DNA of 64,000 nucleotides from Sorghum bicolor (Eukaryota; Streptophyta; Magnoliopsida; Poales; Poaceae). The notes beneath the pieces were generated by a model, which ran no database searches, was not told the origin of the DNA, and was given only the letters and a program-made list of their open reading frames with translations. Positions 11,534 through 22,034 of this stretch are shown here, in pieces. Made by a program: the position numbers and the translations under genes. The stretch covers positions 7,959,894-8,023,893 of the forward strand of contig NC_012873.2 in NCBI RefSeq assembly GCF_000003195.3. Direction: 5' to 3'. Within the stretch, counting starts at the first letter, position 1. Every line of letters begins with the position of its first letter.

Positions 11534-11757
11534 GGCCTTGTTTAGTTCACCCCGTAAACCAAAAAGTTTTCAAGATTCCCGTCACACGAAGCATTAAATA
11601 TAGATAAAAATAAAAACTAATTGATGCACAGTTTACCTGTAAATCATGAGACGAATCTTTTGGTTCTAGTTATTCCATAATTAGACAATATTTGCTACAA
11701 ACAAATGAAAGTACTACAGTAGCGAAATCTAAAATCTTTTCGCATCTAAACAAGACC
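11534..11757. mobile_element. Tourist-like MITE, forward orientation
   Basis: A 224-bp copy, GGCCTTGTTTAGTTCACC to TCTAAACAAGACC, flanked by TAA on both sides (11531-11533, 11758-11760). One of the clearest target-site duplications in the family. Confidence 0.8.
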
Positions 11758-11852
11758 TAAAGTAAAAGGACTTTTTTTTGTCTCGAGAAATACTCAGGTT
11801 CTATAGCAGTATGGCTTTACTGATCCTTTAGAAACGCATAAAAAATGAAACC

Positions 11853-12084
11853 AATCTTGTTTATATTTAATTTGTTTTAGATTTTGATATTGTAGTACTT
11901 TTGTTTGTTTTTAATAATTATTGTCTAATCATAAACTAACTAGTTTTAAAAAATTCGTCTCACAATTATAGTAAACTGTATAATTAGTTATTTTTAATTT
12001 ATATTTATGCTCTATGTATATGTCATAAGATTTGATATGATAAGAAATCTTAAAATTTAGCACTTGAGTGAACTAAATAAGGCC
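11853..12084. mobile_element. Tourist-like MITE, reverse orientation, diverged
   Basis: The right end TGAACTAAATAAGGCC is followed by TAA. The interior matches the family in reverse orientation (ACTTTTGTTTGTTTTTAATAATTATTGTC). The left end is diverged (AATCTTGTTTATATTTAATT) and its exact start is uncertain by several bases. Confidence 0.6.
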
Positions 12085-12236
12085 TAAGTTAATGAAGAGA
12101 ATCAATAAATAGGTACTGTAGAAACATGCACTAGCGCAATACTACTGTTGTGCCTACCGGCTGCATGCAGGGTGCAGCAACAGGCCCACTATCGATGTCG
12201 AGAGATAACGAAATTTGCTTTGTTTAATAAAATTAA

Positions 12237-12478
12237 GGTCTTGTTTAGTTTCGGAAAGTGAAAAGTTTTTGGTGTTGTAGCACTTTCGTTTGTTTGTAAT
12301 AAATATTATCTAATCATAGACTAACTAGGATCAAAAGATTCGCCTCGTGATTTACAGCTAAACTGTGTAATTAGTTTTTGTTTTCGTTTATATTTAATGT
12401 TTTATGCATGTGCCACAAGATTCGATATGACGGAGAATCTTGAAATTTTTTTGTTTTTCAGGTGAACTAAACAAGGCC
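12237..12478. mobile_element. Tourist-like MITE, reverse orientation
   Basis: From GGTCTTGTTTAGTTTCGG to GTGAACTAAACAAGGCC, 242 bp. The interior has the standard ACTTTCGTTTGTTTGTAATAA and TATATTTAATG blocks. TAA precedes the left end; the right flank reads AGTAA. Confidence 0.75.
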
Positions 12479-12987
12479 AGTAATCCGTGAAAAGGACATT
12501 GAAAGAACTCTGACACGGGTGCACTTTCGGAGGCACGAAGCGCGTGCCTACCCTTTTCGCTACGCTATGTTTGCTCCGAGACAAACAGATGTTCCAAACA
12601 TGAAAAGAACACGAATACCGTGGGTGATGCTGCTGCTGTGGGCTCCGGCCAAACATGTCTAAAATCTAAATCCACGCGGTAATACTACATTTTCTTTATT
12701 ATCAATATCTTATTTTTCACCTCGATGTAATGCTGTTAAAAAAAAAGAAAATTTTCCTTTGTCAAAAAAAATTATCAACTTTTGATAGGATTAATAGTAC
12801 TGTATTCCTTATAGATAACTTTTATAATATAAGACTATTCCTATTTAGAGCGTTAATATACTCTCAAATAACCGTGGGCCATTCATTTTATCATTTAGCT
12901 CTACAATGCTTTCTTTTAGTTCTAATTGATGCATGTGTGATAATCCTCACATCAATTTGAGTTATAATCCTCACATCTTTCTTTTTA

Positions 12988-13229
12988 GGCCTTGTTTAGT
13001 TCACCTCAAAAACCAAAAAGTTTCTAAGATTCTCCATCACATCGAATCTTGCGGCACATGCATGAAGTATTAAATATAGACGAAAACAAAACTAATTACA
13101 CAGTTTACCTGTAAATCGCGAGACGAATCTTTTGACTCTAGTTAGTCTATGATTGGACAATATTTACCATAAACAAAAGAAAGTGTTACAGTAGCGAAAT
13201 CCAAAAAGTTTTCACATCTAAACAAGTCC
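12988..13229. mobile_element. Tourist-like MITE, forward orientation
   Basis: From GGCCTTGTTTAGTTCACC to CATCTAAACAAGTCC, 242 bp, with the well-preserved core ACATCGAATCTTGCGGCACA and ACGAATCTTTTGACTCTAG. Confidence 0.77.
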
Positions 13230-13382
13230 TTTTTTCCATCCCCTATATTAATTGATGTGAAATTATCAACCCAATCTATTTTGCAAGTTCTATTCAGGAG
13301 AGCCATTGGTTTTGTTTCGTACCAATTTACAAAGGTGTGATGATCGACATGTGCACATAGTGCGGTGTTTGCAAACTTTGGA

Positions 13383-13450
13383 GACCATGATAATGAGACT
13401 ATTGTGTCCTATGGAGGACCATGATAATGAGACTATCGTGTCCTATGGAG
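13383..13450. repeat. two-copy tandem repeat, 34-bp unit
   Basis: The unit GACCATGATAATGAGACTAT plus 14 bp occurs twice in direct succession, differing at one position (ATTGTG versus ATCGTG). It is non-coding and lies just left of a Tourist-like MITE. Confidence 0.8.
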
Positions 13451-13456
13451 GGCTGG

Positions 13457-13696
13457 AGGCTTTGTTAATTTAGATCCAATTTTTTTAGATTTTGATATTA
13501 TAGCATTTTCGTTTGTATTTGATAGTTATTGTCCAACCATGGACTAACTAGACTCAAAAGATTCATATCGCAAATTACAGGTAAACTGTGTAATTAGTTA
13601 TTCTTTTAATCTATGCTCCATGCATGTGTCGCGAGATTTGATGTGATGGAGAGTCTTTGAAAAGTTTTTAGATTTTAGGGTGAACTAAACAAGGCC
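13457..13696. mobile_element. Tourist-like MITE, reverse orientation
   Basis: The right end GTGAACTAAACAAGGCC is intact; the left end is diverged (GGCTTTGTTAATTTAGATCC). The interior blocks CATTTTCGTTTGTATTTGA and CATGCATGTGTCGCGAG identify the family. Confidence 0.68.
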
Positions 13697-15584
13697 TTAG
13701 AATTGGTTTTTGAGTTGTTTTTGTCATAAAAACTTTTTATTTGCCTAGAAATATTGAGTTGTAATAAATTGATCTGATTCCTTCTCAAATGGATGAACCC
13801 TAAATCTTTTCCATTATTACCTAAAAAATATGTCAAAATTCACATTATTTTGATTCTTTTCTCCTTTTCTTAAAGAACATTTTTTAGTCCTAAAAACAAT
13901 TCTAGATTATTCTTCTTAAGCAGTAGTAGTACTGATTGAGTAGTGCAAAGTTTTTTTTTGTCCTAAAGAAAATCTTAGGCTTGTTTGAAACACGGGGGGA
14001 AAAATCATGTTTCTGTATTTTCATATGAAATTGAACTGATTCTTGTGAAATTCCTACGTTATTCTTGTGAAATTTCAGCGTTCACCAAGACATTCGTACA
14101 CGTGATCAGGAAGTATGTTATTGTTTAGTGATTCCATTCGATAAGACAAAATCAGCAGCGCATATGTCCGAGATCCGGTTTTGGCTTATGCTAATCATCA
14201 AACGCATCAGGTAGTGTGGGAGGCACCATCTAAGCATACACGTGATGTGAGCCTGAGCGGTCATCGTAGAGTGGAGTACTATTATCCCCCGCCACACATG
14301 CTACTGTCGCTTGCAAAGCATCAAATGGTCGTAGGCCGGCAATGCCTATTTTCAAGGCTGGACACATTATGGTGTTCGCTTGAGTTTATCTATGTTTTTC
14401 TCTCACGATAAATCAACGAACAATATTTCCAGTCATATTTTTTTAATAAGTGAACAACTTCATATGTGTGGCACTTCGGTTTTGATGAGACAGCTGGGCT
14501 ATTAGATGAGTTATGGCTTTTTAGACAAGAGAACAACTTCATATGTGTGGCACTTCTGTTTTGATAAGACAGCTAGACTACTAGATATTGCGATGTGTAC
14601 GCGTAGATCTTGGCAGACGAAATCCGCCTAGTGTGCGCCTGAGGCAGGTGCTCTCACATTGGTTTATAGTATTGGTGTTTGTAATAAAAACAATTATATG
14701 CATTAGTTGATATAAAAGGTTGTGATATTATTAATATATTCTCTTTTCTAAAAAGAATAAATATGGTTAGATGAGTCTTATTCAATTTTCATATGTGCAC
14801 CAGCTAGAAACAAAATAGAGGGAGGATGGGATAAAGTTTGAGAAATTGAACATTTTGATCTCTAACAAGAACTTATGTATAAATATGGTAAGATGATATC
14901 TAACCATTTGTTTTCAAAGGATATATGTGAAGGTTAAGGACGAGCTAGTTCTAAGTGTCGTTTGGTGCGAGAGACACTTAGAATTGTTTAGGTTTTAATT
15001 TCTTAATTGGTCGTACTATAAAAAGGGTACGAATGGGTACTTTGACCCAAGTGACCTAGTGAGTGGGAACGAACTTGCCTGTGCTCTCACCATTATCACA
15101 TATGGGTATGCTTGCCTTCGTCCCCACGCTCAAGCGAACGAACGCTCGTTCTATGTGGAACAAGCAAGCGCTCAAATCTAGGGAATGTCTTCGTCTCGGA
15201 TTTTTATGGTCACTTAGATCTCAAATGTTTATATGAATCTTAAACCATTATATCGATTGAGGAGTCAGATAAACTTTGAGAAAAGAAGAAAAAGAAACAA
15301 GCAGCACCTTTTGATCGATGATCGATATCATAGTTTAGATATGGATGTGTTTCCTCCTGTATCCTATATATCGATCCATGGTCGATCCGGCATGCACCGT
15401 ACCTCTCGAAAGAAAAGAAAAAAAAAAGAGTGAGTAGATGCGTGGTGAAAGCAAAACAGCAAGAAAGCACACCGACCGTACGCCTTTTTGATCGTTCCAT
15501 GCACCGCCATAATCGATACGCGCTCTCCTGTACTACCAGTGAGGCACATTGTTGATACTCCTCCTTAAAGAAAAAGTTTTCATC
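13697..15584. other. intergenic, no gene recognised
   Basis: AT-rich anonymous sequence. Short open frames (14181-14411, 15233-15587) have no family signature. The only structure I can support is the two-copy direct repeat at 14452-14590, listed separately. Confidence 0.45.
14452..14590. repeat. two-copy direct repeat, about 79-bp period
   Basis: GAACAACTTCATATGTGTGG begins at 14452 and again at 14531. The copies share the following CACTTC(G/T)GTTTTGAT(G/A)AGACAGCT(G/A)G stretch with a few transitions. Non-coding tandem duplication. Confidence 0.75.
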
Positions 15585-16400
15585 CAAAAAGATGTTTGAA
15601 CATATATATAAAGTATTAAATATAAACTAAAAAATTAATTATATAGATTGCGACTATTTACAAAAATATATTTTTAAGCCTAATTAGTTCATAATTTGAC
15701 AATGTGGTACTACAGTAAATATGTATTAAAAGACAATTAATTATGCTCAATAAATTCATCTCCTGGAGCAGTGAGGACTTAAGTAATTTGTTTTATTATT
15801 AATATTCAAACACTGACGTCTCTATATTTTTTCGATTTGGGGAATCTCCATTCCCATTCATAGATGCGTTACATCCTAAATTTAAAACAATAATGCAGAG
15901 CATCTCAAACAGTTTGCTAAAATTCACTTGACAAATATTGTGATTTAACAACTTCTTAAAATATATGACAAGTAAAATAATAGACTATCTCCAATAGTTT
16001 AGTATTTTTACTTGAGATTTTTTTTTAAAAAAAAAGTAGACCTAGACCCTACTAGTCCCAACAGAACGGAACCATCGTGCCGTGTTCCTCCTCCTCACAT
16101 CAGCATTTATTCAAGACCTGGCCCTAGTGCATACAAGAATCATCAGGAGCAAATCAGCAGGACCAGCAGAATCTCTCCACACCCAAAAATTTTTCATCCA
16201 TCCCATCGAATCTTTGGACACATAAATAAAACATTAAATGTAAATAAAAAAATAAACTAATTATACAGTTTGGTTGAAAATCGTGAGACGAATCTTTTAA
16301 GCCTAGTTAGTCCATGATTAGCCTTAAGTGCTACATTAACCCACATATGCTAATGATAGATTAATTATACTTAATAGATTTGTCTTGCGGAGTTATGTAA
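15585..16400. mobile_element. degenerate Tourist-like MITE remnants
   Basis: Two weak matches to the family core occur. One is at about 15590-15730 (AGTATTAAATATAAACTAAA... ATTATATAG). The other is at about 16196-16330 (CATCGAATCTTTGGACACAT, ACGAATCTTTTAAGCCTAGTTAGTCCATGATTA). Neither has both terminal repeats. The intervening sequence shows no gene. Confidence 0.45.
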
Positions 16401-16576
16401 AGAAGAACAGCCGGCCAGCAGCAGCATCACCTGACACGCGAGGACCTGCCGGCCAGCAGCAGCATCGTCACATCTTATCGGTAGCATCGGACCGTTGCAG
16501 GACCGTATACTCCAATCACAATCATGCCACGACGCCATTCACAGTCTGCGTGGGAAAGAGAAGAAGTCACACACTT

Positions 16577-16792
16577 TCAAAATTTTTTGCAAAATATGAA
16601 TAGTAGCGTTTTCGTTTGTATTTGATAAATATTGTCCAATTATAGATTAACTAGGCTCAAAAGATTCGTCTCGTCAATTCCGACCAAACTGTGCAATTAA
16701 TTTTTATTTTTATCCATATTTAATATTTCATGCATACGTCTAAAAATTCGATGTGATGGAGAATCTGAAAAATTTTGCAAAAGTACAGGTTT
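16577..16792. mobile_element. Tourist-like MITE, reverse orientation, ends eroded
   Basis: The core TAGCGTTTTCGTTTGTATTTG, AGGCTCAAAAGATTCGTCTC and AATATTTCATGCATACGTC is well preserved, but both outer GGCCTTGTTTAG ends have been lost, so boundaries are approximate. Confidence 0.6.
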
Positions 16793-17472
16793 GTTTGCTA
16801 GCTTAAAGCTCATTTTCTATTTCCTCCAAAAGTACAGGTTTGTTTGCCTTTCCTCTGGAATGGATAGAGCTGAATCCTTCATTCCAAACGGTGATACAGT
16901 GAAAAATACTATAGGAATCATTCCTCTATTTTTCCTACGTTATTCCCATGATCCAAACACACCCTGAAAGTCGTTGCGTTTGGTTCCCTTAATCAGGAGT
17001 CACTTGAACTTCTTCCGCCGCTGCGGTTGCGGTTGCTAGCTGCTAGCTTGTAGGCGGTCATTGATGATAGAGCTCGACAGCAAGTACACTGTACATGGCC
17101 GGCGATTGGCTGCGAAGCTTGTCACGCTCACGCGTCGTGTGCCTGCTTTCGATCCTACGCCTCCCCTATCTACAACGGGAAAGGTCACGAGGACGACCGG
17201 GCGTGTATATATATGTGCATGTGCCCGTACACCACCGGCACCGAACATACAAAAAAAAAGATGTTCATCATAACACCAGCCAACCGCCGGCAATGCAGAT
17301 GGAAATGGAACGAAGCTGATCGATCAGGAGCGTACGTGCGTGGTCACCACTTAAGACTACATTTATTTACGGGTTGGGTCCTTTGAATTGGTCGGTGATA
17401 TATCATATCGTGGTGGTTCTTATCTCCACTACAATGGAACACTCAAAACTATTCTAGGTACACCGGGAACGG

Positions 17473-17703
17473 ATCTAGTGCAAACTCATCTCCTGTGTAA
17501 ACTGTGCAAACTCTAATCTGGACCATAGGATGTTGATCCAAGGGGCACGGAAAGATTGGGTAATTTTGCACTTAACCGCCCGCTCTTAATCACACTTTTA
17601 CAAATCCCTCCTTCCACCTCTCTCATACGCCCCCTTGGATCAACATCCTGCGGTCCAGATTAGAGTTTGCACAGTTTGCACGGGAGATGAGTTTGCACTA
17701 GAT
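17473..17703. mobile_element. foldback element with about 75-bp terminal inverted repeats
   Basis: The left arm starts ATCTAGTGCAAACTCATCTC and reads through ACTGTGCAAACTCTAATCTG to GATGTTGATCCAAGGGG. The right arm is its reverse complement with only a few mismatches, ending ATGAGTTTGCACTAGAT. The middle is about 80 bp and non-coding. It is either a MITE with long arms or the inverted-repeat remnant of a larger DNA transposon. No target duplication is obvious. Confidence 0.75.
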
Positions 17704-17770
17704 ACATTGCCAAAAAAAAAATCCTCCGCTGAGGAGCCCAGTCACTATGCACCAATACAATTGTACCCAG

Positions 17771-17785
17771 ATAATTAACATCATT
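17771..17785. repeat. LINE target-site duplication, 3' side
   Basis: ATAATTAACATCATT, identical to 22020-22034. The 15-bp direct repeat brackets the minus-strand LINE and proves a target-primed insertion with this end as the 3' end. Confidence 0.92.
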
Positions 17786-17956
17786 TTTCTAGAACACGAC
17801 TTCACGTGTATTTGATTAAGAAGGAAACAAGGTTCAAAAGACACGACAGTTACAGGGGCCAACAAGGGACCCGCCGGCGAGGAGCCGGGGGAAGGCCCAG
17901 CTCAGAACCGGAGACGCAACGAGGGCAAGAGACCCTCGACAAAGAAACTAGGCCGA

Positions 17957-19561
17957 CTACTCGCTAGTAGCCGGAGCGACAAAGGCCTGCAGAGGCTTGA
18001 AGCCCGCAGCCACCCACAAACCGCCCTCAGCGATCACCCCCTTGACTACGTCGTCGACGGAGGAGGCGGCGGCGTCGAAGACCCGCCGATTACGCTCCTT
18101 CCAAAGGGACCAGGCAACCAGGAGGGCTAAGGAGTCGAAGCCACGTCGCAGCTCCCTGGGCAGCCTCTTCCGCGAAGACAACCACCAGTCAACGAATGGG
18201 GAAACGCCTGTCGGCGTATCTAGCCAGATGTGGGCGCGCCTCAGCAGTCGATCCCACACCTCCCTCGCAAACACACAGGAGAGTAGAAGATGGTCAGCTG
18301 TCTCAGCCTCCTGGTCGCACAAGGCGCAGGAGTCGTCCGCCTGCAGTCCGTGCCTCCGGCGACGAGCAGCAGTCCAGATACGTCCGCGCAAGGCTAGCCA
18401 TGCGAAAAACTTGACCTTAGGCGGAACCGCAGCCCTCCACAGCTGCCGAGCCCCCGGCAGGGAGGAGAGGCCATGGAAGAACGCCTTGTACGCTGAGGAG
18501 GAAGAGTAGGCGCCGTCCGCCGACCAACGCCAGACGAGCCGGTCTCGGACGTCCGGGCGAAGGGCCACGCTCTCCAGGCGCTCCCAGAGAAGGACATACT
18601 CGACGAGTACGTGCACCGTGGGCGCCCCGGTGATGTGCCGCACCCAGGTCCTGGCGGCAAGTGCCTCCCTGACTGAGACAGAGAGGAAGCGACGGCCAAT
18701 CGCCCTGAACAGATTCGGCGCGAAGGACTGCACCCGCCCTTCGGGGAGCCACCTGTCTGTCCAGAACTTGGCGGACGCGCCATCGCCAAGCACAACTGAG
18801 ACGGAAGCGTCATACATTGCCAGGACGACCTTGCTTTCTTTGGACGGCAGTCTCGCCCAAGCCGGCGCGTCCGGCTGTCGTCGTTGCCACTCCCAACGAA
18901 GACGCAGGGCGAAGCCGAGTGTGCGAAGATCCGGAATGCCCAGCCCACCGAAGGCGCGGGGCGAGCACACCGAAGTCCAGGCCACCTTGCACTTACCGGC
19001 CGCAACCGACTCGGCCCCCGCCCAAATGAACGCGCGGCGCCGCTTATCGATCTGGCCGATGGCCCATGGAGAGAGGACACAGGTGATGGAAACGTGCACC
19101 AGGATGGCAGACAAGGTGGACTGCGCCAGGGTTAGCCTCCCTGCTGCGGTGATGAGACCAGCCTTCCAAGTGGGGATGCGCCTCGCAACCGCGTCGACGA
19201 ATTGCTGCTCGTCCGCGCGCGACAGCCTTCGAAGCGAAAGCGGCGCCCCCAGGTAACGACAGGGGAAGGGCGAAAGCTGGCAAGGGAAGACCGCGCGCAC
19301 CGCGGCAACCTGCTCCTCAGAGCACCGAATCGGCGATAGCATGCACTTGTCAACGTTAGTGAGCAGCCCGGACGCACCCGCAAAAAGCTCCAGGATCGAC
19401 TTGACGCACGTGAAGTCGGAGGGTGAAGGAGCTAAGAATAGCACCACGTCATCGGCATAAACAGCAAGCCGGTGCTTGAACTGGTCCCCCGGCAGCGGCG
19501 TGAGCAGCCCACGGCGATCAGCCTCCCTGATCAACGAGCTCAGCACCTCCATGACAAGCAC
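17957..19561 (-). pseudogene. LINE ORF2 C-terminal part: reverse transcriptase end and zf-RVT
   Basis: This open segment begins just after the RT fingers and contains the catalytic YADD (AVYADDVVLFLAPS, around residues 30-43). The YLGAPLSLRRLSRADEQ block of plant L1 RTs follows. Near the C-terminus (about 430-455) CALCDQEAETADHLLLSCVF is the CCHC-type zf-RVT motif. It is separated from the upstream part of ORF2 by a one-base frameshift in the run at about 19569-19576, within the region encoding the conserved GDPLSP block. The protein would act on its own RNA during target-primed reverse transcription; the break prevents this. Confidence 0.92.
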
Positions 19562-21520
19562 GAACAGCAGGGGGATAGCGGGTCGCCCTGCCGCAGCCCC
19601 CTCGCGTGACAGATCCGTCTGCTCAAGCGACCGTTGACAAGCACCTTAGTGCTCGCTAAAGACAGCATGGCGGACACCCAGTCGCGACAGGCCAAAGGGA
19701 CTCCGAGGCGTTCTAGGACTTGCAGCAGGAAAGTCCAAGAGATGGAGTCGAAAGCCTTTGCAATGTCAGTCTTGAGAAGGGTGCAAGGCCGTCTCCCCGC
19801 GTGCAACCAGCGGCAGTAGAGCTGAACGGAACGGAAGTTATCGTGTATGCGCCTGCCGCGGATGAACGCTGTTTGGTTAGCGTGCACCAGGCGATCCATG
19901 AACGGCGAAAGCCTGAGCGCTAGAGCTTTGGAGAATAGCTTGGAGAAGCTATGCATGAGGCTAATTGGCCGATAGTCCTTTAGCCCCTGCGGAACATCCT
20001 TCTTTGGCAACAGTACCATATTAGCCGCGTTGACGAGGTAGAAACTGCGCCAATCCTGTGCCCATAGTGCCCTGAAGACGGCACAGACATCGGCCTTAAT
20101 GACCGTCCAAGCGGCCCGATAGAAACGGCCAGTGAAACCATCCGGGCCAGGCGCACGGTCCACTGGCGTCTCCAAGACGGCGTGCATGATCTCTCCGTCG
20201 GAGAACTCAGCGGCAAGGGTGGAGAGATCCAACCTCGGCAGATCAAGTCGTTCGAGGTCAATGGAGTGCGAACGCTGGAAATGGTTGCCAAACACCCCGT
20301 TGAAATAGTCGAAGACTGCCCCTGACTTGGCTTCATCGGTGGAGAACAGCGCCCCTTCATGCTGGAAGGAGTGGAGGTAATTTTTCCTTCTCCGGTGGCA
20401 TGCCTGAAGGTGGAAGAAACGCGTGTTGGCGTCCCCTTCGCTGAGGAATCTGCAACGCGACTTTTGCCTGGCAATTGTGCGCGCAAGCGAGGCGAGACCC
20501 AACGTCATAACCTTCAGGTCCGAGCGCAAAGCCGTCTCCACGGGAGAGAGCACTCTGGACTCTTGGGCCACGTCGAGTTCCAGGATGACCACCCGCGCCA
20601 TCGCGAGCTGAAGGCGCACACTCCCCACCTTGGACGCCGCCCAGCTCTTAAGGGCACGGGCCGTCGCGCGCGGCTTGACATCCAGGCTCCTGCACGGATC
20701 TCCCTGCCGTCCCGCTCCATGCCAGGACAAAGCGACAGCCTCCAGGAAGCCATCCACCTGCGGCCAAAAGGCCTCAAAACGAAACGCCGGACGAGCCCAC
20801 GGTTCCGTACTAAGCACCAAGATCAGCGGAGCATGATCGGACGCGTCAGTAGAACGGCAGTGGAGGTAGTGGAAGGGGTGTGCCTCCAACCAGGGAACCG
20901 TGGCGAAGACCCTATCAATGCGCTCTAGAGTAGGCCTAGAACGCTCGTTGCTCCACGTGAAACGCCTGCCATTCAGGTGGAGCTCCTCGACCAGCAACGT
21001 ATCAATGGATCTTCTGAAGCGACGCATGAGCCTCCTGTTCAATCTGTCGTTGTTCTTATCTTGTGCCCGGTAGATTAGGTTAAAATCACCGCAAATAACC
21101 CACGCTCCAGTACACGTCGTCACCAGCCCCTCCAGCTCTAGAAGGAAAGCCTCCTTGAGAGCGAGGTCTGCTGGCCCGTAAACCGTGGTCAGCCAGAAAG
21201 CGTGAGCCGGGTCACCATCAACCGGCAGGAGATGGGCTGAGACACAGAAGGTGCCAACGGAAGACCCAATTGCACGCCAGCAGTTCTTGCGCCAAGCCGC
21301 CATCACCCCCCCCCCCCCCCCCGAGACCCCCACCGAAGGAAGAATCAAATAGTCAAAGTCCTGCCCGAGCAGGTTGGAGATCATAGACACAGAGAAAAGT
21401 TCCACCTTCGTTTCCTGGAGACAGTGCACAGAGACGCCCTCCAGAAGCACGAACACACACACGGCTGGCCCTGCTGTTAAGGCCTCGCACATTCCAAACT
21501 AAGAATTTGCCGTCCGACAT
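19540..21520 (-). pseudogene. LINE ORF2 N-terminal part: AP-type endonuclease and reverse transcriptase
   Basis: The start at ATG 21518-21520 (MSDGKFLVWNVRGLNSRA) is the usual L1 endonuclease opening. By about 21440-21490 the frame shifts to the long open segment 19540-21492. There LQETKV, CGDFNLI and SDHAPL mark the endonuclease active site. The RT follows with APGPDGF, YRPISL, TAFIRGRRIHDNF, KTDIAKAFDSISW and GLRQGDPLSP. A G-run of about 16 (C-run at 21307-21322 on the plus strand) encodes a poly-Gly stretch inside the endonuclease. The segment then breaks at the second frameshift near 19570. Confidence 0.9.
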
Positions 21521-21545
21521 TAGAAACAGTTGCGGGGTGGACGCA

Positions 21546-22019
21546 TCAGTCGTCCAGAACGACTCCGGCCGCCGAGCGTCCCGCCGCGGGGAACAGTTCC
21601 CGCATGGCGTCGCTCTTCGAAGCTGAAAGCGGTTCACGGAAGACCTTGCGAAACTTGTCGCCGATTGACAGGTCGAGGGCTTGCTGCGGGGCAGCGGGGG
21701 AGCGCACCGGCCTCCACTTTTGAAGAAGCACCTTCTTTGCTTGCGCCTCTGGCTTCGGCTCCCTGAGGTGGGCCGTCTGGGCGAGGCGCGAACTGCGACG
21801 CGGCACCAAGGACGGCTGTGAGCTAGCGGCGAGGGGAGTCAGCGCGCGAGACACGGCGGATCGGAGCGGTGGGCTCAAAGCCACCGTGAATTCAGCAATG
21901 AACTCAGGTAGCGAGCAACCACTTACCGGCGCGTCCGCAGGATCCGCAACGACTGTGACAGCATCTCCGGACAGGTCGAGAGTGGCGCCCACTGCCGCCG
22001 CCGACGGACTGGCTGGAGA
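21546..22019 (-). pseudogene. LINE ORF1 C-terminal fragment
   Basis: The frame is open from the truncated 5' edge of the element to a TGA at 21546-21548. The product is Pro/Ala/Ser-rich with a basic stretch (RRSSRLAQTAHLREPKPEAQ) and ends AAGVVLDD. ORF1 of plant L1s encodes a gag-like RNA-binding protein; here the RNA-binding N-terminal part is missing because of 5' truncation. It is identified by position, directly upstream of ORF2 on the same strand, rather than by a diagnostic domain. Confidence 0.7.
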
Positions 22020-22034
22020 ATAATTAACATCATT
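22020..22034. repeat. LINE target-site duplication, 5' side
   Basis: ATAATTAACATCATT, identical to 17771-17785. It marks the truncated 5' end of the LINE. Confidence 0.92.

Larger units (their letters stand above)
17786..22019 (-). mobile_element. L1-type LINE retrotransposon, 5'-truncated, frameshifted
   Basis: A 4.2-kb non-LTR element flanked by a perfect 15-bp target-site duplication. It keeps the last part of ORF1 (21546-22019) and essentially all of ORF2 (endonuclease, reverse transcriptase, zinc-finger tail). ORF2 begins at ATG 21520, 25 nt after the ORF1 stop. The 3' end on the minus strand reads CGTGTTCTAGAAA before the duplication, so the A tail is very short. Truncation inside ORF1 is typical of incomplete reverse transcription. 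Frameshifts in ORF2 make it non-autonomous. Confidence 0.93.
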
